Source: Anammoximicrobium sp032229885 (GTDB lineage: Bacteria > Planctomycetota > Planctomycetia > Pirellulales > Pirellulaceae). Taken from it: 11,353 nucleotides of DNA. Below are positions 1 to 5,910 of this stretch, piece by piece. The stretch's first letter is position 1, and each line of letters begins with the position of its first letter. The notes beneath the pieces were generated by a model that saw nothing but the letters and a program-made list of their open reading frames with translations, did not search any database and was not told the origin of the DNA. The position numbers and the translations under genes were made by a program. The stretch lies in contig JAVYAJ010000006.1 of the NCBI GenBank assembly GCA_032229885.1, positions 1 to 11,353 on the forward strand, read 5' to 3'.

Positions 1-92
1 TTGGCCGAAGGCCATCACCAACGTAGCCTGGGGCAACGCCCCAGGAGTCAGAGACGACAGCAACCGTGTTGGCCGAAGGCCAACATCAACGT
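1..92 (+). repeat. Palindromic repeat block A, left copy (68-bp unit plus start of a second)
   Basis: The unit has three parts: a small palindrome TTGGCCGAAGGCC at 1-13, a larger hairpin CCTGGGGCAACGCCCCAGG at 27-45 (8-bp arms, 3-nt loop), and the small palindrome again at 67-85, where it is extended to 8-bp arms. The second small palindrome begins exactly 68 bases after the first and, with the bases after it to 92, matches the first 24 bases of the right-hand copy. This suggests a 68-bp tandem unit. Positions 1-83 match 11271-11353 at about 79 of 83 bases by eye. It looks like a dispersed, non-coding, REP-like element. The reading frame through it is not a gene. Confidence 0.9.
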
Positions 93-111
93 GTCACTGC
101 GGCCCGCATGG

Positions 112-211
112 ATATGGCCTTCGGCCACAAAAGGCACGCGCGGCGCCAGCCCTGGGGCGTTGCCCCAGGCTACGGTGATCGGAGGCCTTCGGCGAAACAG
201 ATTCTTGGGTT
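112..211 (-). repeat. Palindromic repeat block B, left copy, inverted relative to block A
   Basis: This 100-bp block carries TGGCCTTCGGCCA at 115-127, the hairpin CCTGGGGCGTTGCCCCAGG at 151-169, and GGCCTTCGGC at 184-193. Read on the minus strand it has the same order as block A (small palindrome, CGTAG, large hairpin, about 23 bases, small palindrome), but the longer spacer has a different sequence, so it is a second subfamily in opposite orientation. It matches 11099-11198 at about 94 of 100 bases by eye. It ends 35 bases before the oxidoreductase start codon, so it would lie in or beside that gene's leader or promoter. Confidence 0.88.
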
Positions 212-233
212 TTCATCGCCGCTTAGACATTTC

Positions 234-238
234 AGGAG
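234..238 (+). promoter_or_regulatory. Shine-Dalgarno of the oxidoreductase gene
   Basis: AGGAG lies 8 bases before the ATG at 247. It fixes the start after the repeat cluster and rules out a start at the upstream edge of the open frame. Confidence 0.75.
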
Positions 239-246
239 CATGCGAT

Positions 247-1551
247 ATGACGTTCGCGTCACGATACAGCCGGCGGCGTTTTTTACAGCGCGTCGCCGCC
301 GGGGGGCTCGTCGGATTTCCGACGATCATCTCCGCCGCCGCGCGCGGGGCCGACGGACGGCCGGCGCCGAGCAATCGGATCGCGGTCGGCGCGATTGGCG
401 TCGGCGGCCAGGGCAACGGAAACTTGGGCGGATTTCTGGGCGATCCGCGCTGTCAGGTGGTGGCGGTGAACGACGTGGATCGGGATCATCGGCAGCGAAC
501 CCAGCAGCGCGTGAACGAGGCGTATGGCAATCAGGACTGCGCGGCGTACGCCGACTTTCGCGAGTTGGTGGCCCGCGACGACATCGATGTCATCTCGTTG
601 GCGACGCCCGACCACTGGCATGCGATCCCGGCGATCCTGGCGGCGCGCAGCGGCAAGGATATCTACGGCGAGAAACCCTTCAGTCACGACCTGCGCGAGG
701 GGCGGGCGATGGTCGACGCCGTGACCCAGTACGGTCGGATCTGGCAGACCGGATCGTGGCAACGCTCGACCGGCGATTTTCGCACCGCCTGTGAACTGGT
801 CCGCAATGGGCGCATCGGGCGTGTGCATACGGTCGAGGTCGGCTTGCCGACGGGCGGTCCGGGGGGAACGGCGCCGTTTGTCGATCCACCGGCGAATCTG
901 GACTATGACTTCTGGTGCGGCCCGGCGCCGTGGGCGCCGTATTCGGCCGATCGGACGCATTGGAACTGGCGTTGGCAGATGGACTATGGCGGCGGCCAAC
1001 TGATGGATTGGATCGGACACCACGGCGACATCGCACAGTGGGGTCTGGGAACCGAAACGACAGGCCCCGTCGAGTTCAACCCGATCTATGCGGATTTCCC
1101 TCAGACGGGCATCTGGGATGCGGCCACGCGGTATCGGATCGAATGCACCTATGCCAGCGGAGTCAAGCTGATCGTCCAGAACGCCGAAGGGCCGCTCAGG
1201 ATGGGCGCGAAATGGGTCGGCGCTGATGGTTGGGTGTGGGTTGATCGCGGCGGTTTCGACACCGAACCGCGGAGTTTGATGCGGAACGAGAGCGGCGCGA
1301 ACGAGGTCCGTCTGTACCGTTCGACGAACCACATCGGCAATTTCATCGATTGCGTGGTCTCGCGACGGCCGACGATCACGCCGGCCGAAGTCGCCCATCG
1401 CTCGGCCAGCATCGGCCATCTGTGCGTCATCGCCATCTCGCTGGGACGCAGGATTCGCTGGAACCCGGACACCGAACAGATCCTCGACGATCCGGCGGCC
1501 AGTGCGCTGCTGGGGCGCGCCCAGCGCGAGCCTTGGTGCGGCTGGGTGTGA
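247..1551 (+). CDS. Gfo/Idh/MocA family oxidoreductase with Tat signal
   Basis: The 434-residue product is a NAD(P)-dependent sugar or polyol dehydrogenase-type protein. A twin-arginine signal lies at residues 8-14 (S-R-R-R-F-L-Q), followed by a hydrophobic stretch to about residue 32, so it is probably exported folded to the periplasm. The Rossmann loop GVGGQGNGN is at 51-59. The family EKP motif is at 142-144, and the catalytic-region motif HHGDIAQW is at 258-265. The C-terminal part (NFIDCVVSRRP..., SLGRRIRWNP) matches the C-terminal extension common in planctomycete members. The ATG at 247 is chosen because AGGAG sits 8 bases upstream and the Tat signal starts there; the open frame further upstream is repeat DNA. 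A HEAT-repeat gene follows after 105 bases on the same strand. The family is clear, but the substrate cannot be predicted, and a non-catalytic role is possible. Confidence 0.95.
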   Translation: MTFASRYSRRRFLQRVAAGGLVGFPTIISAAARGADGRPAPSNRIAVGAIGVGGQGNGNLGGFLGDPRCQVVAVNDVDRDHRQRTQQRVNEAYGNQDCAAYADFRELVARDDIDVISLATPDHWHAIPAILAARSGKDIYGEKPFSHDLREGRAMVDAVTQYGRIWQTGSWQRSTGDFRTACELVRNGRIGRVHTVEVGLPTGGPGGTAPFVDPPANLDYDFWCGPAPWAPYSADRTHWNWRWQMDYGGGQLMDWIGHHGDIAQWGLGTETTGPVEFNPIYADFPQTGIWDAATRYRIECTYASGVKLIVQNAEGPLRMGAKWVGADGWVWVDRGGFDTEPRSLMRNESGANEVRLYRSTNHIGNFIDCVVSRRPTITPAEVAHRSASIGHLCVIAISLGRRIRWNPDTEQILDDPAASALLGRAQREPWCGWV

Positions 1552-1594
1552 GACCTGGCATCGTTGACGCCGCAGCCTTGCGTTCGCCTTTCTA

Positions 1595-1624
1595 CCGCGG
1601 CGCGCCCGGCCCAGGCCGCCGCGG
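1595..1624 (+). repeat. Intergenic hairpin between oxidoreductase and HEAT genes
   Basis: CCGCGGCG (1595-1602) and CGCCGCGG (1617-1624) form a perfect 8-bp GC-only stem with a 14-base loop. It lies between the oxidoreductase stop (1551) and the Shine-Dalgarno at about 1641. No T-tract follows, so it is a weak terminator candidate; an RNA-processing or stability element is equally possible. Confidence 0.45.
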
Positions 1625-1656
1625 GGAGCAGACTTTGCCGAGGGGAGCAAGCCAGT

Positions 1657-4380
1657 ATGAAGCCGAGATTTCCACGTCTGTGCGACGTAGTTGTTCTTGT
1701 CAGCCGCCCGGATCGGGCGACGAGACCGACTCGCCCGTTTGCCGCCTCGTGTACGATCGTCGACGCCCCTGACGTGGGCGGGGCGTCGACGGCGCGACCG
1801 GGACGCGCCGCTCGCCTGGTGGCCCTGGCCTACGGTGCGGTGCTGGGCGCTGTCGCGGTGCTGGGCGCTCTGGGAGTGGCGGCTGAGCCGGTCGAAGATC
1901 CGTTTCAGACGCTGGCCGCCTGGGACTATGGACACAGTCGCCAGCCGCTGGCGCAGATCGAAGCCTTGATTCGTCAAACCGCGCCGGCGGACCGACAGAA
2001 GATCGAAACCAGGCTGTTGGAAGTCTTGAAATCCGATCAGACGCCCCCGGCGGCCAAGCGATCCATCTGCCGCTGGCTGGCGGTCGTCGGATCCGACGCC
2101 TGCGTGCCCGCGGTCGCAGCGCTGCTGGCCGATCCCGATTTGGCGCACCCGGCGCGGATGGCGCTCGAGTCGCTGGCCGCGCCGGCCGCGGCGACGGCGC
2201 TCCGCGATTCGTTGGCGACGCTGCGCGGAGATCGGCTGCTGGGCGTCCTTTCATCCGTCGGCGCGCGACGCGATCCGCTGGCGGTCGACGCTTTGGCGCG
2301 GTTGACCAGCGCAGACGACGCGTCGGTCGCCTGCGGCGCCATGGTGGCGCTCGGGCAGATCGGTACCGACCATGCGGCCCGCGTGTTGTCCGGATTGCAG
2401 CCGCCGGCCGCGTTGCGGACGGCGCAGGCCGAGGCGTTGGTTTCCGCGGCCCATCGCCTGGCGTCGAGCGACAAGAGAGACGCGGCCGCGGATATTTACC
2501 AGCGTCTGGAAGATCCTTCGCTGCCGCGGCCGATTCGCGTGGCGGCGCTCAAGGGTCTGCTGGCGACCTTGCCTTCTGCCGCGGCCGTCCCGCGGTTTAT
2601 CACGGCGGTTCAGGGCGACGACGCGGCTTTGCGGCAGGCGGCGTTGACGACCTATGCCGACGCGGCCAATCGGCCGCTGAAGGACGCGGTGGCGGCGCAG
2701 TTGCCAACCATGGCCCCGGCGGGGCAACGTCTGTTGTTGGCGATCCTGGCCGACGATCCCGACGTGACGTGCCGGTCGGCCGTGCTGCATGTCGTTGAAA
2801 GCGCGACCGACGCCGACATCTGCGCCAGCGCGGCGCGCTGTCTGGCGCTGCACGGCACGGCCGCGGACGTGGCGTTGATGGCGCGACTGGCCCACGCCGA
2901 GCCTGCGAACGTCGCCGAGGCCGCGCGCGACGCGCTGGCCGGGATGAGAGGATCGGAGATCGACCCGGCGTTGGTGCGGATCGTCGCGTCGGGAACGGAG
3001 GCCGATCGGACGGTTGCCTTGGACACGCTTGCCGCACGCCGCGCCGAGTCCGCATTGCCGATGTTGGTCGACTTGGCGCGCAGCTCGGACGTCGCGCTGG
3101 CGACCCAGGTCGTCCGCGCGCTGTCCAGCCTGGGCAACAGCGGCCAGCTCGACGCCGTGGCCGACGTCCTGGTTCGCACAGCCGACGACGGGCTGCGCGG
3201 CGCGGCGGCGCAGGCGATCCGGGCGATCTGCTCGCGGACCGAAGACAAAGCGGCGGCCGCTGCGCCGCTGGTGGCGGCGTTGAACCGTGCCGCGGCGCCC
3301 ACGGCCCGGATTGCGATCCTCCAACAGTTGCCGTATGCCGCCGACGAAGCGGCTTTGAAGGCCGTTCGCGACGCCCTGCGCCAGGTGGACACCGCGGTCG
3401 CCGACGCGGCGGTTCGCGCGCTGGTCGCCTGGCCCAACGCAGCCGCCGTGCCCGCGTTGATCGAACTAGCCAAAACGACGGATCAAGCCAGTTATGGGGT
3501 CCTGTGCCTGCGCGATGGCTGCCTGCGGCTGGCTCAGCAGAAAACGCTGCCCCTTGCGCAGCGGCTGGAAATCTATCGCGGTGTGCTCGCAGCGGCGCGG
3601 CGGCCCGACGAGCGGCGGCAGGCCATCGCCGGGCTGGCCGACGTGCCCACGATTGGCGCGCTCGACCTGTTGCGAGCCACGGTGCAAGATCCTGAACTGC
3701 GCCGCGAGGCGATGGCCGCGATCGTCCGCTTGGCGCGCCCGTTGGCAGCGGTCTACCACGAGCAGACACTGGCCGCGCTGCAAGAACTCAAGGCGCAGAC
3801 CGACGACGAACAAGTCAACCGCGATCTCGACGCTGCGATCAGGGCCGTCGAAAACGTCGGCCAATCGCCCGACGGTTTCATCGTGGCGTGGCTGTTGGCC
3901 GGGCCGTATGCGCAGCCCGACAAGAACGGCCGGGAACTGTTCGACATCGCTTTCCCGCCCGAACAATCCGAGACCGCGGCGGATGTCGAGTGGCGTCCGG
4001 TCGCCGTGGCGGCCGACCGCGCGTCGGGGCTGATCGAGTTGAACAAGATCTTGGACGGCAACGACCGTGCGGCCTATCTGGCGACGCGATTGACTGTGGA
4101 CCGCGAGCTGGCCGCGACCTTGGAACTGGGCAGCGACGACGGCGTCAAGGTCTGGCTGAACGGCCACGTCGTCCACGCCAACAACGCGATTCGTCCCTGT
4201 ACGCCCGGCCAGGACAAAGTGGCGATCAAGCTGCGGCCGGGCGGCAATCGATTGCTGCTGAAGGTTACCCAAAGCGGCGGCGAGTGGTCCGCATGCTGCC
4301 GTCTGACGGACGCCGGCGGCAAACCGCTGGACGGAGTGATCGTCAATCCTGCGCCGGCCGCTGCGCCCGCCGCTCCGTAG
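1657..4380 (+). CDS. Secreted HEAT-repeat protein with C-terminal beta-sandwich domain
   Basis: The product is 907 residues from ATG 1657, which has AGGGGAG 9 bases upstream. Residues 54-76 form a hydrophobic segment ending V-A-A-E-P, a likely signal peptide with cleavage near 76. This leaves an unusually long, arginine-rich N-region. A GTG at 1774 (residue 40) would give a conventional 37-residue signal peptide but has no clear ribosome site. Residues about 80-735 are Ala/Leu/Asp-rich helical repeats of HEAT type (for example the DDPDVTCRSAVLHVV and ALVAWPNAAAVPALIELAK regions). Residues about 738-900 (WLLAGPY, then LELGSDDGVKVWLNGHVVHANN, split here as family motif GSDDGVKVWLNG) resemble the galactose-binding-like/jelly-roll domain found at the ends of planctomycete exported proteins. 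It probably acts as an extracytoplasmic scaffold or ligand-binding protein. No catalytic motif is seen. It is likely co-transcribed with the upstream oxidoreductase. Confidence 0.9.
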   Translation: MKPRFPRLCDVVVLVSRPDRATRPTRPFAASCTIVDAPDVGGASTARPGRAARLVALAYGAVLGAVAVLGALGVAAEPVEDPFQTLAAWDYGHSRQPLAQIEALIRQTAPADRQKIETRLLEVLKSDQTPPAAKRSICRWLAVVGSDACVPAVAALLADPDLAHPARMALESLAAPAAATALRDSLATLRGDRLLGVLSSVGARRDPLAVDALARLTSADDASVACGAMVALGQIGTDHAARVLSGLQPPAALRTAQAEALVSAAHRLASSDKRDAAADIYQRLEDPSLPRPIRVAALKGLLATLPSAAAVPRFITAVQGDDAALRQAALTTYADAANRPLKDAVAAQLPTMAPAGQRLLLAILADDPDVTCRSAVLHVVESATDADICASAARCLALHGTAADVALMARLAHAEPANVAEAARDALAGMRGSEIDPALVRIVASGTEADRTVALDTLAARRAESALPMLVDLARSSDVALATQVVRALSSLGNSGQLDAVADVLVRTADDGLRGAAAQAIRAICSRTEDKAAAAAPLVAALNRAAAPTARIAILQQLPYAADEAALKAVRDALRQVDTAVADAAVRALVAWPNAAAVPALIELAKTTDQASYGVLCLRDGCLRLAQQKTLPLAQRLEIYRGVLAAARRPDERRQAIAGLADVPTIGALDLLRATVQDPELRREAMAAIVRLARPLAAVYHEQTLAALQELKAQTDDEQVNRDLDAAIRAVENVGQSPDGFIVAWLLAGPYAQPDKNGRELFDIAFPPEQSETAADVEWRPVAVAADRASGLIELNKILDGNDRAAYLATRLTVDRELAATLELGSDDGVKVWLNGHVVHANNAIRPCTPGQDKVAIKLRPGGNRLLLKVTQSGGEWSACCRLTDAGGKPLDGVIVNPAPAAAPAAP
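1758..1791 (+). repeat. Perfect 12-bp stem-loop at the 5' end of the HEAT gene
   Basis: CGTCGACGCCCC (1758-1769) and GGGGCGTCGACG (1780-1791) pair perfectly around a 10-base loop, TGACGTGGGC. The in-frame GTG at 1774, an alternative start codon, sits in the loop. The stem covers the stretch between the ATG at 1657 and the signal peptide. It may be an RNA structure acting on translation, or it may mark this stretch as untranslated leader. Confidence 0.6.
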
Positions 4381-4469
4381 CGCGTCTACGGCGACGCGGG
4401 CTGTCCACGGCCGATGCCCTCTCTGCGAAACCCGTCTTGCCCCGTCTACGCGGCGGCGCGCGAGGGCGT

Positions 4470-4475
4470 TACAAT
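4470..4475 (+). promoter_or_regulatory. Possible -10 element for adk
   Basis: TACAAT matches the sigma-70 -10 consensus at 5 of 6 bases and lies about 235 bases before the adk ATG. No recognisable -35 is found at the usual spacing, so support is weak. Confidence 0.25.
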
Positions 4476-4485
4476 GCGTCTGTGT

Positions 4486-4524
4486 GTCCGGACGCGCGAT
4501 GCCTTGCACTGCCTCGCGCCGGAC
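4486..4524 (+). repeat. Imperfect inverted repeat in the adk leader
   Basis: GTCCG (4486-4490) pairs with CGGAC (4520-4524) and GCGCGA (4494-4499) with TCGCGC (4514-4519). There is a 3-base bulge (GAC) on the left arm and a 14-base loop. If transcription began just after the TACAAT at 4470, this would be the 5' end of the adk transcript. It could instead be a terminator remnant of the HEAT gene. Confidence 0.4.
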
Positions 4525-4698
4525 GCATCACGCAGATTTCGATAGAGGCTTGTGTTCTACCGCGCGCGGCCTGGAATGAAACCTTGGAGGACGAGCCTGT
4601 CGTCCGCCCATGCCGTACGGGGCTCGACTCGCGTCCAGCCATTCCCGCCCGCGCAGCGTCGATTGGTCGGATGACGAAGGCCTGAGGCCCGATTGCGT

Positions 4699-4702
4699 GG
4701 AG
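4699..4702 (+). promoter_or_regulatory. Shine-Dalgarno of adk
   Basis: GGAG lies 7 bases before ATG 4710 and supports this start. Confidence 0.65.
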
Positions 4703-4709
4703 AAAAACG

Positions 4710-5342
4710 ATGCGATTGATTCTGGTGGGGCCGCCGGGAGCAGGGAAGGGGACGCAGGCGGCCCGATTGGTGGAACGGTTGAAGACGCCGCATCTGTCCA
4801 CGGGCGACATGTTGCGGTTGGCGGTGTCTCAAGGCACCGCGCTGGGACAGCAAGCCGACCGGTGCATGAAGTCCGGCGGCCTGGTGCCCGACGAACTGGT
4901 GATCCCCATCGTCGTGGAACGTATTCGATTGGCCGATTGCCGTTCCGGGTTTATCCTGGACGGCTTTCCTCGGACGCGACCACAGGCCGAGTCGCTGGAC
5001 GCCGCGCTGCGAAGCGCGGGCCTAGCGCTGGACGCGGTCGTGTTGATCGAGGTTCCGGACGAGCTGATCGTCGAGCGAATCACCGGACGAAGGCAGGATC
5101 CGGACACCAATGCGATCTACCACATCAAGTTCAATCCGCCGCCCGTGGACGTCGCCGCGCGGCTGATTCAACGCTCGGACGACACGGAGCAGGCCTGTCG
5201 CGCGCGGCTGCGCAAGTTCCACTGCGAGACGGCTCCGATCGCTTCGTTTTACGAATCGCAGGGACTGCTGCGCCGAGTCGACGGCGTCGGCGATCCGGGC
5301 GACGTGACGCGGCGGATGTTCGCCGCGCTGGGGCTGCGTTGA
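4710..5342 (+). CDS. adk: Adenylate kinase
   Basis: Cytoplasmic nucleoside monophosphate kinase that interconverts ATP + AMP and 2 ADP. The 210-residue length is normal for bacterial Adk. The P-loop GPPGAGKGT is at 7-15, the AMP-binding STGDMLR at 30-36 and DGFPRT at 84-89. The LID region starts at GRR (126-128) and runs through DP-T--IYHIKFNPPP to QRSDD (154-158). The LID has no four-cysteine zinc site and is about 5 residues shorter than the E. coli LID. In its DP-T...YH...RL.QR.DD pattern it resembles plant-type and planctomycete LIDs. ATG 4710 is preceded by GGAG with 7-base spacing. The gene stands alone, not beside secY or map as in many ribosomal-protein clusters. A convergent gene ends 151 bases downstream. 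All key motifs are intact. Confidence 0.97.
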   Translation: MRLILVGPPGAGKGTQAARLVERLKTPHLSTGDMLRLAVSQGTALGQQADRCMKSGGLVPDELVIPIVVERIRLADCRSGFILDGFPRTRPQAESLDAALRSAGLALDAVVLIEVPDELIVERITGRRQDPDTNAIYHIKFNPPPVDVAARLIQRSDDTEQACRARLRKFHCETAPIASFYESQGLLRRVDGVGDPGDVTRRMFAALGLR

Positions 5343-5383
5343 GCCAGCCGTCTGTGGGAAAGAAGTCGCGCCTGCTGTGACCG

Positions 5384-5436
5384 GCGGGCGGCGGGGCGCA
5401 CTGCGCGGGCGGCGGGGCGCGCTGGACGGGCGGTGG
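5384..5436 (+). repeat. G-rich tandem repeat, 21-bp period
   Basis: GCGGGCGGCGGGGCGC occurs identically at 5384-5399 and 5405-5420, and a shortened copy, ACGGGCGGTGG, follows in the same phase at 5426-5436. Each full copy has four G-runs of 2-4 bases on the plus strand, so a G-quadruplex is possible. The repeat sits in the 151-base gap between the 3' ends of adk and the convergent minus-strand gene, a place where a terminator would be expected. Confidence 0.75.
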
Positions 5437-5493
5437 ACAACGTGTGTTGGCGGCAAGGCTGTGTTGGTCGATTCGTCGCCGATGGGGGCGCGA

Positions 5494-5910
5494 TCACGTC
5501 GGCGGTCCGAACCTCTGTTCTAGCTCGTCGCGGCAGGTTCCCAACAGCGCGGCGGCGTATTCCTCGTCGTCGTAATACGCGTCTCGCTCGCGCCCGCGCT
5601 CGATCCCCAGCGACGCGAGCATCCGTTCGGCTTTCTCCTGCGGATAGCGGCGTTGGATGCTCCGCAACAGCGCGGTAAAATCAGGATCCTCCAACGCGTC
5701 GGCGACGTTCTCCCACCGCCGGATGGCGTGTTGTGGGTTGTGTTGCAGGATCTTGTGCCTACAATAACGGGCGATCCGGGACAGGCGCATTCGCGCAGCA
5801 ATCGCCGCGGCAGCGACCAAGAGCCGGTCACGAACATGAGGCCGTCGCCGTTTCTCGCTGGCCTGTGCTAGGTACAAGTACAATCCAAGGATGTCGACAG
5901 GCTCGGACAT
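5494..5910 (-). CDS. Conserved-looking helical protein of unknown function
   Basis: The 138-residue soluble protein is not assigned to a named family. It has no signal peptide or membrane segment. It appears mostly helical, basic in the first two thirds (SEKRRRPHVRDRL, ARMRLSRIARYCRHKIL) and acidic near the end (YYDDEEYAAALLG). A segment at about 86-103 (QRRYPQEKAERMLASLGI) reads as a conserved helix and resembles, from memory, uncharacterised planctomycete proteins. Amino-acid composition and absence of internal stops support real coding. ATG 5910 is chosen because the first residues lead straight into this fold, but AGGAG is only 2 bases upstream, too close for an ordinary ribosome site. 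An ATG at 5922 and a TTG at 5883 are alternatives. The gene is head to head with the methyltransferase and their starts overlap. Confidence 0.75.
   Translation of the reverse strand: MSEPVDILGLYLYLAQASEKRRRPHVRDRLLVAAAAIAARMRLSRIARYCRHKILQHNPQHAIRRWENVADALEDPDFTALLRSIQRRYPQEKAERMLASLGIERGRERDAYYDDEEYAAALLGTCRDELEQRFGPPT

Larger units (their letters stand above)
4381..4709. other. Gene-free stretch upstream of adk
   Basis: These 329 bases hold no convincing coding frame on either strand. Directly after the HEAT-gene stop, CGCGTC/GACGCG (4381-4398) forms a 6-bp stem with a 6-base loop and no T-tract. A TACAAT hexamer at 4470-4475 resembles a -10 box but has no good -35 at 16-18 bases. A longer imperfect hairpin follows at 4486-4524. 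The adk Shine-Dalgarno is at the right end. The stretch probably holds the adk promoter and a structured leader. Confidence 0.6.

Noticed and set aside
1..211. CRISPR array
   Set aside because: The repeats are palindromic, in inverted subfamilies, with recurring rather than unique spacers, and no cas gene is present.
1..246. Upstream extension of the oxidoreductase frame as a longer protein
   Set aside because: This frame runs through the palindromic repeats. The Tat signal and a good Shine-Dalgarno place the start at 247.
283..2148. 621-codon open frame on the minus strand
   Set aside because: It is antisense to the oxidoreductase and HEAT genes, Arg-rich with no protein-family features, as expected in GC-rich DNA with strong third-position bias.
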